A stretch of DNA of 64,000 nt from Amphiura filiformis (lineage: Eukaryota > Echinodermata > Ophiuroidea > Amphilepidida > Amphiuridae), in assembly GCF_039555335.1 (NCBI RefSeq), contig NC_092628.1:102260647-102324646 (forward strand), read 5' to 3'. Position 1 is the first letter of the stretch, and the number at the start of each line of letters is the position of its first letter. Both the position numbers and the translations under genes were made by a program. Shown piece by piece: positions 9,600 to 21,820 of this stretch. Below the pieces are notes generated by a model. The model had not been told where the DNA came from. It worked only from the letters and a program-made list of their open reading frames with translations, and did no database searches.

Positions 9600-11870
9600 C
9601 GAAAACCGGTTCCCGTTGAAGGTAACCTTACCTACCTTCTCATTTCACTCACTCACTCGGACGACTTCTGTCGGACTCCTACGATGGCTCTCCAGATGTG
9701 TCTGTCCTGCATGCAGCTCCGGATTTCGTTTGGTTCCTGTCCAGTGTCCTCACACAGAAGATCCACATAGGTCTTGCTCGGCCGCCCCACACTTCTTTTG
9801 CCGTGACTGGGTTTCCACAACACTAGGTCTGACACCACCTGCCCTGTACTTCTTAAACAGTGACCAGCAAATTGTAGTCTCCTTTTCCTGATTTTATCAG
9901 TTACCTTTGGGAGTTCTCCATACAGTTCTTTATTTGTGGTATGTGTCCTCCAGCTTATATCAAGAGCTGATCTAAGTAGCCTGGTGTAACAACCATTCAT
10001 CAACTTGCGGATCTTTGTTGTCACTGTCCATGTTTCTGAACCATAGAGCAGGATGCTTTCTACTGTTGCTTGGAATAGCTTGACTTTAATCTGCCTTGGA
10101 AGATGGGATTTCCAGATTTTAGTGAGCTTATTACATGCCCTCTATGCCAGTGCTTTCCTTGTTTTGATGTCCTGCTCGCTGCTTTTGATCCAAGCTCCAA
10201 GATATTTGAAGTCTTTTACAACTTCCAAACTGGTTCCATCTGCAGTTCTTACATCCACTTCAGTCTGTTGATTGAATACCATGCATTTTGTCTTTTTGGT
10301 ATTCATGTGCAGACCTACTCGTAAAGCAGCTTTCTCTATCCTTTCCAGTAGTTCCTGAGCTTGACTGGCAGTATCAGATATTAATGCTATATCGTCAGCA
10401 AAGTCCAAGTCAGTAACACATAGCGGTCCAACCCTTCTACTGCGTCTGGGATTTGCTGTAAAGCCTAGATTCTCTTCTCTACCATCTATAGCAGATCTCA
10501 TGCAATAGTCTAACACAGTTATAAAAAGATAAGGAGCAAGAGTGTCTCCTTGAAGAACTCCTGCAAGGATGTTGAATTCCTCTGTTTCTCCATCAGGAGT
10601 CACAACTTTTGCTCTTGTGTTCTGGTAGGTGTCTTCTATGGCTTTCACAATTATGGTGGGTAGTCCATATGCCTTGAGTATTTTGACCATTTTCCCTCTA
10701 TGTATTGTATCGAATGCTTTCTTAAAATCAATAAATGTCATTACTGCAGTGAGATTTTTGTCCTGAATTCCTTCTATTATTCTTCTAAGTGCAAGAATCT
10801 GGCATACAGTAGATCTGTTTTCTCTAAATCCGCATTGGTTTGGTCTGAGTTTGGTGTCCATATGTGGTCTTATCCTTTCAAGCAGCATGCGATTGCAGGT
10901 TTTTGCTACAATAGAGCTAAGGCTTATACCTCTGTAGTTTGCAGTATTGCTGAGATCCCCACTTTTTGGTACAGGGATAAGGTTCATTATAGACCACTGA
11001 TCAGGTTTTTCGTTGCTAACAAATGCTTTGTTGCAGAAGTCAAGGATAATTTCATCCAGGTTGCATCTTTTTATGACTTCTGGAGGAATTCCGCCTTCAC
11101 CAAAACTTTCCCTTCCTTAATGGCCTCCTTTGCCTTTTGATATTCTTCTTTGTCAAAGGGATCAGTTCTGATTGGTAGTTCTTCGAAGATTGTGGGTATA
11201 TCTTCATCTTCATCAGTCACAACTGGAGGATCTCCAAGAAGTTGCTGAAAGTGATTGAACCAGCTTTGGATCCTGTCTTCTTTAGTATCCCCCTTTAACC
11301 TTCCATTTCTTGACTTTTTTCTACCACTGATCTCGTTTACAAGGTCCCACGCCATCCGGTGCTTATGACTGAGGTTGGCCTCTTCAAAGTCATTGAGCTT
11401 CTTCTCTAGATAATCAGAATTTGCCTCTTCATATGCATCATCAAGGGCTCTTTTGCTCTGCTCAAATGCATAACAGCTTGACTTGTCATTCTCTATGACA
11501 TGTTTGTCATGTGCCTCCTTCAGATGATGTCTTGCTTTCTCGACTCTCACGTCATAGCAAAGCGCATTTTGATTTTTCTTCTTTTGGACACATGGTAACA
11601 ACTTTGCAGCAGTTTCCTTGTTAGCTTGTATGAGATAGCTATATCTTGTGGATTGGTCAGTACCATCGTCTTCCTCTGTTAGTGCAGTGAATCTATTTCG
11701 CACTTCAATTGTATAGTTTTCCTGCAGATCTGGATCAGAAGCATGTTTGTTCCAGTTATATTTTACCCTCTTTGGAGGTGATTTGCCATTTGCTCGGAGA
11801 CTAAGCCTTATATTGGCTGTTACGATTCTGTGATCTTCTCATTTATCCTGTGTCTTTTAGCCACCATAAA
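9600..11870 (-). mobile_element. RTE-like LINE pol pseudogene (antisense)
   Basis: Read on the - strand: a charged linker region at 11703-11071 (EKARHHLKEAHDKHVIENDK, IQSWFNHFQQLLGDPP, DEDEDIPTIFEELPI), RT at 10987-10142 (SIVAKTCNRMLLERIRP, motif A FIDFKKAFDTIHR, motif B LQGDTLAPYLF, motif C DFADDIAL, FKYLGAWI), and a C-terminal block at 10024-9653 (ELYGELPKVTDKIRKRRLQFAGH, GRPSKTYVDLLCEDTG). Domain order matches the fuller copy at 52269-53945, of which this is a diverged relative. Frameshifts separate the three parts. The apurinic endonuclease part was not found. Confidence 0.85.
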
Positions 11871-12101
11871 GCATAAAATAAGAATTTAAATTTATTGATA
11901 ATGTCATATGAATACATTCCTATCATGGAATAGAAGAATCTACGAGTATCCATTTCGCCTTATAATCAGCTCCCGCTCACCCCTTTTACTTAACATATAT
12001 TGGGTTGATTTTTAATGTTATATAGTCTACATTACCAGTCGTTATCCATGGACCCGAGGGAGAGTCTAACCGGGAATTCGTTCATGTCTAGCTTGATCGT
12101 G

Positions 12102-12333
12102 CAGGGTGTATCAAAATGATTGGTACCCATCAATATCCAGTGAGTATGGACAAGACTGTCCCATCAAAATGCAGCAAAGCATCCACCTAATTTATAGATT
12201 TATATGATGAAAGGTCATAAAATTATAAATAATTGTAGTCATTTCACGAGGATCTAAAGTTGAATTTGGTAGAAGCACTGAGCAGCTGTTTAGTCGACAA
12301 GCTAGTGGGTACCAATCATTTTGACACACCCTG
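12102..12333. mobile_element. Mariner-like MITE (232 bp)
   Basis: CAGGGTGTATCAAAATGATT (then GGTACCC) at 12102 is repeated inverted at 12306-12333 with one mismatch, giving 27 bp terminal repeats. The right flank is TA and the left flank TG, consistent with a decayed TA duplication. The interior is short, AT-rich and non-coding. Confidence 0.65.
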
Positions 12334-13430
12334 TAACAATTTGGGATGGTTAACTGTTCACTAATATTTTGGATTCCCTAAGTTAAATTTCAGAAAGTAG
12401 AGGGGAAGGTGGCATGTCAGAACAGGAAAGGTACTGTCCATTGTCATGATTGTATACCTTTATTCAATACTAGAGAGATTGCGATGTTGCATACGCGCTG
12501 TTTGGACCGTGCGTTTTATATATACGACGTTCAAAACGGCGTTCTATATTGCTCGTCTCGGTTCCAAGCTGGATTGTGCTCATTCGTCACGAAGTAGAAC
12601 ATGGTGGGTGGAACAAAGACTGAACATCTGATCTGATTAAGCTTGAAAATTTAATAGTCACCGGGTCCTATGCATACTTCAACACAGCATGCATTTGATT
12701 TTGAATAAAAACCCAGATTAACGTGCTGCTATAAATTGTTTTCAGTGCTTCCCAATATTATGGTTGCCAAAAACATATTTTGGTAGAATAAGGCTACAAA
12801 ACGATTGTCTTTTATATCTATGCACAGTTTCCATCTCGATACACCTGAGTACAATGTCTCCAAGCAATGTTATCATTATCTCTACATACCCTCGTTTCAT
12901 CTTTTCTGTTTCGGGAGCTCTTTTGTTCAGAAACGAAAACGGAAGGGATTAAGTAGGATGGTGTGTAAGTTGACTTCATTGTTACGTTTGGGGCATTATG
13001 CTTCTCATTTGAAGAGGTAATAATAGGTGCTGTCAATCACACTTATGTCTGTCAATAAAGATTGGATAAGTCAATTATATGCAACACTGGCGTCTCAAGT
13101 GGGCAATCTTACTCATGTCAGTCATTTGATAGGCCTACATCAGGTCCGAACGCAAATTTGGTGTCATTATGGTCCAAATTACTATGACATTTAAAAAAAG
13201 GACCCTGCCTCTTCTCCTCTCGCTTTCTTCTCTTTCTAGTCTGTCTGTCTCTCCCCCTTCCCAACTCTCACCTGTGCCATCTTTTGAATTATGTGGATAT
13301 CTGAATTATATTGGATGTTGTATTTCCTTTACCCTTCTTCCCCTCTCACTGTTTTAGCAGTAGACCTATGATGAACGTGGAAAAATCAAAATAAACGGAA
13401 TAAACTCCTCCCTGCTCTGCTCGCCCCTCT
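12334..13430. other. No gene recognised
   Basis: Short frames at 12409-12631 and 12764-13036 have no recognisable motif or splice context. I see no repeat structure in this interval. Confidence 0.3.
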
Positions 13431-13665
13431 CTTCTCTCGATCTCCTCTCCTCTCCTCTCCTCTCCTCTCCTCCCTCCTCCTCCTCCTCTCCTCTCCTCTC
13501 CTCCTCCTCTCCTCTCCTCTCCTCTCTCTCCTCCTCTCCTCTCTCCCCACCTCCCCTCTCCTCCCCTCTCCTCCCCTCTCCCCCCCTCTCCTCCTCTCCT
13601 CTCCTCTCCTCTCCTCTCCTCTCCTCTCCTCTCCTCTCCTCACCTCTCCTCTCCTCCACCAAATC
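13431..13665. repeat. CT-rich simple repeat, (TCCTC)n-like
   Basis: About 235 bp of nearly pure pyrimidine built from CTCCT/CTCTC words. The long Arg/Glu/Gly-rich frames readable on the opposite strand (13366-13695) are products of this composition and not genes. Confidence 0.9.
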
Positions 13666-13699
13666 ATCTCCTCGTCTCATCATCCCCACTCTCAAATAA

Positions 13700-14714
13700 T
13701 ATACATTTAAAATAGATTTGAGTCTGGCAATATTGCCTGAAGCAATTATCAGATTACCAATTCCAATGAAAGAAATCCTATTAGTTTCACTTCAACGCAC
13801 TTCTCTGGTGTTGCATATTACAAAGTTTTAAGGTGTATTTGGGACGAAAATAATTCCCCATTTTAATCGCTACATAATCATAATATGACCGATTTTTGCG
13901 CGATTGCACAAACAAGTATACGTAATTCTTGGCAACACTGATTACTATTGATTAATTTATATTAATCATGTTAATGTATATTTCTACGCTGGGCTATATT
14001 CACAGGGTACTCCCGCTTAGGCTGGAGTACCTATACACCCAACGCAAGTCAATTGAAGCCGTACAATTTATCGCGAATTTACGACCGTAAAATTTAGACA
14101 TTTCTTTTGTCTAGATTAGCATCAACCCTCTCATCTCACGTTTTTCATGTCAGAAATTAACATAACTCCCGAAACCGAAACAGAATTTATCTTCGTTCAA
14201 CTTTTCTGTAGTCAACAAAAGACTAGAATAAAAAGATTGTTCACACGTACCATGCTAACACTTCAAAATAACAATGAGATCCGAAACCGAAACCGGAAAC
14301 CGAAACAGAAAAGATGAAAGGACCCTTAGTCTGTGTAGCTCTGTGTTTACACTACACGGTTGAGTGCATAGCATCATAAGAGCTAGAGTGAGCTTCTAGC
14401 TGGTGACTAGTGGAAAATACGGCAATGTCAAAACCCCGAATGTTTCTTTCATCCAGTCAGAAAAGTTTTTATATCGAACAAAATTCAAAAGCTGAAAACA
14501 CTCTTTTTCATTACGTAAATCTGTTGAAAACGACTTATTTACCCACGTAATATGTGTCATGAATATTGGTGTAGTTTTACACAGCTAGGACGAACAAACA
14601 AGGCGTCAGACTAATTTAGATATGCACACAGATTCTACGTCAAGACGGACAGTGTGTACAATGTGTATATAAACTCGCCAATCGTATCATGATTATTGGC
14701 AGAACTACACATTT
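13700..14714. other. No gene recognised; local GAAACC cluster
   Basis: The stretch lacks coding signal. Between 14173 and 14318 the words CCGAAACCGAAAC and GAAACCGAAACAGAAAAGA occur, giving several GAAANNGAAA spacings (see the regulatory candidate entry). Confidence 0.3.
14281..14318 (+). promoter_or_regulatory. Candidate IRF/ISRE-type GAAANN repeat
   Basis: Four consecutive GAAAC(C/A) words occur with 6 bp spacing interrupted once by an extra G. A similar pair lies at 14173-14183. GAAANNGAAA is the established interferon-regulatory-factor recognition pattern. There is no adjacent gene, so a regulatory role is speculative; simple repeat drift is equally possible. Confidence 0.2.
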
Positions 14715-14890
14715 GCCAGCGAAGTGGTAACGTAACTCCCTGGTAACTGGATCACGCAGCTTTTGGAATTGATAGTACATGTCATAGACTTTGTGTTGCG
14801 ATCATTTCGATCGTGGTGTATATTATAGAACTCAAAAGCGTGATCCAGTTGACATGGTGATAATCGGATTACACGTAACACTTCGCTGGC
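14715..14890. mobile_element. Palindromic MITE, family B copy 1
   Basis: The ends GCCAGCGAAG and CTTCGCTGGC are perfect inverted complements. Inner blocks GGATCACGC (14750s) and GCGTGATCC (14840s) pair as well. The centre carries CGATCATTTCGATCGTGGT. A diverged copy in the opposite orientation occurs at 15630-15793. Confidence 0.65.
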
Positions 14891-15629
14891 GATATGATAT
14901 GCATACAGTGTATACGGTACGTCACTGATCAATGATTCACATGTACACATGCACGCGATGTGTTTATTCAGCACTCGATCAGTGAGCAAAGATAAATAAT
15001 CAAATTAAATTACTCAGGGCACATCACAGTGGACACAACTGAACGGGTATGACCCATAGCGTTATTAACCACTACGCAGTTTACATGGTTTCAAAATTCG
15101 CATGGGGACAAAAGCTGGAGGGTGAACATGGTGAAAGTGCATAGGAACAATGCCGGGAACTACGTCACGCTATTGTTCGACTAAGCTTAGGGCTACATCA
15201 TTTTTAACGCATGCGTGTTCGTTCGTCAATACAGCTTTAGTCTCCTCCACCTTCGCAACACGGCACGTGGAGTGACCGGAATCACACTGACGGCGGAGGA
15301 GAATACTAGCTGGTCAGACAATTTAATTCTATCAAGCATATAATACCCTGAACAATCACCGTCATTTGATCGATTTACTACAGAATATATTGTATACACA
15401 AAATATAATTTTACAATTGTAAACCTGTTAACTTATATATTTGTGTACTAAAGTATAAGGACACGTGAATAAAATCATGTAGAAGACAAAATGGCCGCTA
15501 ATCCGCCTTTTGTCTAGACTTAGGCTACATCTTCCGGTTTGTTACGTAATACTAGGATGCCCATCCCTTTGTATCGATCCCTGACAAAAGCTACACACGA
15601 TGTCTCCAGAATCTAGATCGTCCTTGTAA

Positions 15630-15793
15630 TTCAGTATCGAAGTTACGTAATGTTACTATGTCAACGGGATCACGCGCTTGAGTTATGAACCACGATCGAA
15701 ACAATCACCACACAAAGTATATGGCACTTGAAGGCATATCAAAATAGCGTGATCCGGTAACCAAGAGAATTACGTAACCACTTCGATGCTGAA
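15630..15793. mobile_element. Palindromic MITE, family B copy 2 (inverted)
   Basis: The ends TTCAGTATCGAAG and CTTCGATGCTGAA are inverted. GGGATCACGCGC and GCGTGATCC pair inside, and ACCACGATCGAAACAATCA is the inverted counterpart of the centre of copy 1. The pair lies 740 bp apart in opposite orientation. Confidence 0.65.
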
Positions 15794-17604
15794 TATTACG
15801 CGATGTCCATAACACTGTATGTACTTACACATCAAAAGGACCGAACAGACTCACGATCGACAGAGTGACACGCAATGGCATCATATGCGCTGGTATACAG
15901 CGATTTTCTTTGTTTTGCCAAACCTGTTCTGGTCAAAATTAAAAGGGGATATATCTGACAGGGAAAACTAACATTTTGTGTAAAAGAAATATATATTTAT
16001 ATTTTTTTTATGGAAATGTTACACGGCTTTAACGGGCTGCTTACAATGTTTTGTTCTTGTAAGGAAATTTATTTTTTACTTAAACGTATCACTTTGTCAC
16101 GTTTTATCATTGATACCGACCGCATCTACCATCGATACTGATAAAAATAACTATGTCATATCAGTGCCCCGTGTCATTACTTGGTCTTCATCAGGTGGTG
16201 TATGACATGCATTCCCTAAATTCAGTAAATTTTCATCGTCAACCGTGTAATTGAATGGGATTATTTTGAAATTTTAAAACGCTTGAAATATCACAAACAA
16301 ATAGGCCTATGTTGATAAATAATAAAAATACAAGCTAAAACCGTTGGGGTTCGATAATGAACCCCACAAAACTAACCGAGTATATTGAAAATGCCATACG
16401 GCCGGGCGGTTTCACGAGTTGCCGGCTCGATCATGTCATCCGCCGCCTGGTCTTCATCATATTATTTTTCGTTTCAAAACTCGGGTTTACATTTACCCGA
16501 AGTACGCGTGTGTTGTTTTCGCCGATCTTCATGACGTCTTATTTCATTAGGGTTTCATTAGGTATGTTGTAAAACAGTAAAAGAGTTAAATCTGTGATAT
16601 TATTGGATGTGATATTTTAGAACATTAATGGCACGTGGTATCACCATATGCCAACGCAACATATTAGTGGCAGAGACGCATACAGACGGTCTCAGATCGA
16701 CAGGTAGTGCGTGACATTGCATATAAAACTTGATTTCGCTCGTGCCGCTTGGAATGAATAGTATACTACTAACAGAGAATATTATCGAACACGACAGACT
16801 ATCTGAATTCAAGAAAATTATTTTGAAGTCAACCAGTCTTCATCTAATTTATCAAGTCTTGCTCTGTATAATAAGGTAAGTAATAAGTATGATTTAAGTA
16901 ATTCTTCTTTTGTTAGTTGCTCATGACGGCCTACTCTACTGCTTGATGATGCCAAAAATATCACAACCAAAATATATCCAAAATTATTATGTATTGTATC
17001 AATCAGACAGCTGATCTAAATAATAACGTAGCATAATATGTCTTTAATTAATAGAGGTGAGGCAAAAGCTATATCAGTGAACAAGGATATTTAATTTTGT
17101 TATTTTTGTTCGAGTTATAATTGGCCAAAAAATAAATCAGTTTTTGTTACTGTGCGTAGCGCAGTATAAATAGGTTCCTGCGGCCAATTGTATGCAGTTG
17201 CTATTCTATAGGTTGGTCCAAAGACAACTTTACCCAATTTAGCTCAATATTATTTCAAAGGTTTTAATTTTACAAATTTAAAAAGTCTGTGTCAAATTGT
17301 AGTTGCGCATTCTGAAAGACCAACCTTCTAAGAGTGAAAATATGAATGAAAAAAATTTGAATTGATAATATGGCGCCAGTTTAAAGTCAAATGGTCAAAA
17401 TTCAGTTTCTTCACAGGTGTGTAAGCCTATCGGATGTGGGGAATGTGCCATCATTGTGCTGCAATGTTGTCGAACTTAGCTTCAATCAAAACTGATTCTC
17501 ACAAACTCATCTTGCAAGAATCAAGAGAGAGAATCAACTTTACTTACTCTTTAAACAGATTCATCAGGATCGTTCATAGTTCATTAGATTGATCAGGGAA
17601 GTGG
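15794..17604. other. No gene recognised
   Basis: AT-rich. Short frames at 16357-16572 and 16600-16812 show no family motif. Nothing repeat-like was identified by eye. Confidence 0.3.
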
Positions 17605-17760
17605 ATTGATAAAGGTTCCTTTTCAGATCCAATAAAATGATACTACTCACTCAGAAATATTTCAATTCCTACCAGAGTGAACAAGATTCCTGATAGGAAT
17701 TGAAATATTTCTGAGTGAGTAGTATCATTTTATTGGATCTGAAAAAGAACATTTATCAAT
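17605..17760. repeat. Near-perfect foldback hairpin, ~71 bp arms, ~14 nt loop
   Basis: ATTGATAAAGGTTCCTTTTC ... ATTCCTACCAG on the left pairs with CTGATAGGAATTGAAATATT ... TTATCAAT on the right with few mismatches. An outer pair GTTCATTAGATTGAT (17579) / ATCAATCTAATGAAC (17755) and a direct repeat AACTTTACTTACT on both sides suggest a foldback transposon with flanking duplications. Confidence 0.75.
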
Positions 17761-18089
17761 CTAATGAACTTTACTTACTGTTTTTGGAATAGGAATAAAT
17801 TTAGAATTATTTTAATTCTTGAAAACCAAGTTTAGGAGATTCGTTGCGAGAATCGATTATCTATTTCGTACAAACCTGTGTCATTATGGAAATTACCAAT
17901 AGTATTGCGTCAGGCAAATACACGTACAAAACATTTTGTTTTCTAATTTATTTTATGGCGTTATATAGTTATATAAAATTGTTGGAGAGCATTGGTGAGT
18001 ATGCATGGTTTTTATTTTACTGTGAATTTACTGATTACCCGCTATTTAAAATCTTGCCTTCATTACCATACAGCCTGTCTAAAACAATC

Positions 18090-18751
18090 GTGCAAGTGAA
18101 AAGCGCTCTCTTTGGCAATTAGACAAATACTGTTGTGACACGATGCTTACATCATTCATTTTGGTTTCGGCAATTCAGAGATCTGCTTCACTAAACACAA
18201 ATGTATGAAAATTCTTTTGTGCCACTTTTTAGAAAAAGTACAGATAATAAAAGAACATTCATTTGTAGGATTAGAAATGATTATGTAACAATTACTCAGT
18301 AAAATTTCAAACGATATGCAATATTTCATTAACATGATTTTAATTTTACAAAGAGTGTGCAATATTTGTTTGTCTTTTAACATGTCTTGAGTGACAAACT
18401 GTATTTACCATTATAAAGTCATTGACATGTACATGTATATAATTTTACAGCAGCATGTGAAATATATATTTATCTTTTAAACTGTTTCAAGCGGGGAAAG
18501 AGAATCATTATACCTGTATCATGATAAAACAGTAAAAGCAGTAAAACAATTTTTCATTGTTGTGTAATCGATGCTTTCTTTTGATTTCACCCTTTCGTTA
18601 TTGATTAAATATATCTCGAGATTAACACAAGCAAATTGAATGTCAGAACAAACGGTATACGAAAGCTAAGACTGCGCCCTTGGCGTTGATGTAAGCGTCA
18701 TGTCACAACAGTATTTTCTAATTGCCAAAGGGACGCTTTTCACTGGCACAC
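18090..18751. mobile_element. Nonautonomous TIR DNA element, family A copy 2
   Basis: A more complete copy of the element at 516-1265. The terminal repeats are about 60 bp: TGCAAGTGAAAAGCGCTCTC on the left matches the complement of the right end (TGCCAGTGAAAAGCGTCCCT), continuing through TTTGGCAATTAG and ACTGTTGTGACA. There is no coding capacity. The short hydrophobic frame that runs into it from 17844 is judged spurious. Confidence 0.7.
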
Positions 18752-19290
18752 TATTTTTTGCTGTAGATGTATATATTGCCATAAAAATATGGATTAATAA
18801 TGTAAGAATTTTAGAATTAAACAATAAACAAACAAAATAGCGTTATAACGTAAATAACACCCCAAACATAGAAGGTTTTGTGGATATTAACAACTTGCAT
18901 AGGCGCGACAGGCTAGTTCATAGGGAATGTAGTGTGAGCTGACATGCAATAGAGAGTTTTGATAAGGCCTTGCTTTCCCCCAAAATAACGAAATACTTTC
19001 TTTATCTTCCGGAATCTTTAATTTAGAATGCAATAATATTAGCTGCATTTCTTTCTATGACTTTTTAAAAGTTATTTGCAGCACTTCTAACCTAACTTAC
19101 ACATCACATTCCTCAATTCCATGTGAAAATATCAACGTACTGGCGTACTTTCACGTCCGTGAAATAAACCCACTTTATTAAATGTTAGTAATGTGACCCT
19201 TTAAAGGGCTTACCTGTGGACAAACAGGGCTTACCTGTGTATAGAGTGCAAATTTATGTTCCAAACAGTTTGGGCTATCAAAATAAAGAT
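18752..19290. other. No feature recognised
   Basis: AT-rich sequence without motif, repeat pair or coding signal that I can recognise. Confidence 0.3.
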
Positions 19291-19294
19291 GTAC

Positions 19295-19495
19295 GTGTTG
19301 AAAGATGAGCTGTTGGGCTATTCCAGTTGAAATCCACATACCTCCTGTGGAAGACATGACCTTAATCTTCCACAGAGTAGATGCAGACTTCAAATGGAGC
19401 CACCCATTCAGGTATATCAATTTGAAATACGTACTCCCTGTGTGGACAATTCGGGTCAATGTCTTCCTGTGGACAAACTTAAATGGACAAACTTA
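19295..19495. repeat. Interspersed repeat with CTGTGGAAGA motif
   Basis: TGGGCTATTCCAGTTGAAAT, CTCCTGTGGAAGACATGACC and TTTGAAATACGTACTCCCTG are matched in order and with divergence by 24940-25085 (GACTATTCCATTGGAAATCC, TGAAGATTTGCCAAAT, TTTGAAATAC). It is a dispersed family of unknown class. Confidence 0.5.
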
Positions 19496-19639
19496 ATTGT
19501 GACCATTTTACATAAAACTGAAATTAAGCTTTGAAATTACAACACATTTTGGGCACTAAATTATGTTAAAAAGTAGTCAAATTATGATAACAATTCCTTG
19601 ACATTATGATAATCAACATCATAAACTTAAACCTCGATT

Positions 19640-20500
19640 TTAAATCGTCACATCGGCCACAATGGCCGAGATGCATGCGAATACGTTTTGTACACAAACC
19701 TATTCAATTCGGCACAGAAACAGTGGCAAAAACGATCTCAAAAATATTTTTTTTCTTGAAAAGAGCCCCTCCAGATTTCAGATTTAGGTTAAGATATGTT
19801 TTCTAGAAATTCGCAGAAAAATCTTATGACGAGGCGATATTGCGCACGAAACAAGCATGTTTTTCTATCGCTATGGAAAACCCAAGCCCAGTAAAATCAT
19901 CGATCTCAGTGTGCCAAACAACGAACGACATGCATGTTAATACGTTCTGTACACAAACATGTTCAATTCGGGCAGATAAACAGTGGCGAAAACAACGCTC
20001 AAAAGTCACTTTCTAGAAATTCGCAGAAAAATCTTATGACGAGGCGATATTGCGCACGAAACAAGCATGTTTTTCTATCGCTATGGAAAACCCAAGCCCA
20101 GTAAAATCATGCATGTTAATACGTTCTGTACACAAACATGTTCAATTCGGGCAGATAAACAGTGGCGAAAACAACGCTCAAAAGTCACTTTCTCTTTAAT
20201 TATACTCCTCCAGATTTCAGATTTATGTCGAGACATATTTTGTAGAAATTCACAGAAAATTGCCTGACGATCGGTATTTCTGAGCGAAAGAGAAGCACTT
20301 TTCACTAACGCTACGGATTATCTAGACCAAGTGGTGAAAACAACGCTAAAAAGTTCCTTTCTCTTTAAGTATACTCCTCCAGATTTCCGATTTAGGTTGA
20401 GACATATTTTCTCAAAATTCACAGAAAATAACCTGACAATCCGTATTTCTGAGCGAAAGAGAAGCACTTTATTTTACTCTCGCTGTGGAATATTCTAACC
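19640..20500. repeat. Complex tandem array, units ~170-210 bp, about four copies
   Basis: Blocks recur in order: a GTTAATACGTTCTGTACACA block, CAGTGGCGAAAACAACGCTC, CTCCTCCAGATTTC and TCTAGAAATTCGCAG. A segment of about 98 bp (TCTAGAAATTCGCAGAAAAA ... GTAAAATCAT) is identical at ~19803 and ~20012, indicating a recent duplication. The outer units are more diverged. Frames across it are not gene-like. Confidence 0.7.
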
Positions 20501-20906
20501 CCCTTAAAATTCCAACACACCAAGTAAGATTTCTTTGAACTATTGTTCCAAAATACACACATCTTCTTGAAAGTGAAAGACACAAAGCTGTATTTTTATT
20601 CCCCATTTTATTCACTTAGTGGCGTCAACCCCAAGTAATTGCATAGCACTGCTTATGCTGATTGACTTTTCATGCCGATGTCATTCACATGTGTTGGAAT
20701 GAATAGGAAGCATAACAATGGACTAGGTCCGAAATCTGTGTTAAAGAGTCATCGAGTTTAAAATGTCTCATTTTCATAACAAGGATCATGAGTGGCTTGG
20801 AGCAGAGACAAAATCTTACATTTCCCATAATTCATTTCTTCCATTTCAACTGTACTAATTTGCTATGTTGTGACACATGGGTCTACACATGGGTCTATGG
20901 TGACGA

Positions 20907-21820
20907 AATATAAACATATACCAAAAAGTAATTACCCCCTTTAAATAATGGCCATTATTCCTAAACAGATGATTGTATTCCAAATTTGGAATATGCAGTT
21001 GAAGCAGAAGTTATTTCTGCGCATAATGACACCTCATTTGTTCCAATAGTCCCAATATTGATGTCGCATCGCACATTTAAGTGAAGGTAACTCAAGATTT
21101 GAAAGTAGCAGCAAAATCCTAATGTTTTGTATTCAGTGTCTATTGAAGGAAATCTTATCTGCTCTCATTGGATGATTCTTTTTGTTTCATGCATTTGGTG
21201 AGGATCAAAACAAGTGATAATTAATAACAAATGTCATTATTCACGTAATGTCAAATTGAAACATGAAGATTTCAATATTGTTTTCTGACTACAAGGTCCT
21301 AAATGGCCTACAATTGCAAATTGTCCTTTCAGTGGTAGAGTTAGATTCAAAATTTACTGATTGGGAGGTCTTCTACTTCTTGGTGACTTTCTTGGTCACA
21401 GCACAGAAAACTTGAACTTGTTAGTAATAACGTTCTAATAACGGGATTAAGTAAACAATGACCACTGATGTCAATACTGACTTTTTATTGACCATGTTGA
21501 CTATTGCATGTTTTGCCCTCCTCCAAATTCACGAAACAAGAAAATTAATCAAATGAACGCAGAAAACAATGTATTACATGGACACTGATTCCAAAAAGCA
21601 ATAGGACTTTGCTGCAACTTTCAAATCTTGAGTTACTTTCATTAAAATGTGCACTGCGACATGAATATTGGGACCTTTGCAACAAATGAGGAATAATCAT
21701 AATGCGCAGAAATAAATTCTACTTCGACTGCATTTCTCAAATTTGGCATACGATCAACCGTTTAGGAATAATGGCCATTATGTAAGGGGGGAGGGAATTA
21801 ATTTTTTGTAGATATTTATA
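20907..21820. repeat. Long foldback element (~310 bp arms, ~0.25 kb loop)
   Basis: TAATGGCCATTATTCCTAAA at ~20954 pairs with its complement near 21770, and GTAACTCAAGATTTGAAAGT at ~21090 with its complement near 21625. The similarity continues inward to about 21210/21513. The arms are roughly 80-85% matched by eye. No coding frame was seen. It is probably an old foldback DNA transposon. Confidence 0.7.

Noticed and set aside
13366..13695. Arg/Glu/Gly-rich open frames on the - strand
   Set aside because: They are generated by the CT-rich simple repeat and have no start context, splice sites or family.
17605..17760. MicroRNA precursor
   Set aside because: Arms of 71 bp with near-perfect pairing are too long and too regular for a typical animal pre-miRNA.
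17844..18122. 92-codon hydrophobic frame
   Set aside because: Its last third is the terminal repeat of the TIR element at 18090 and the rest is AT-rich with no motif.
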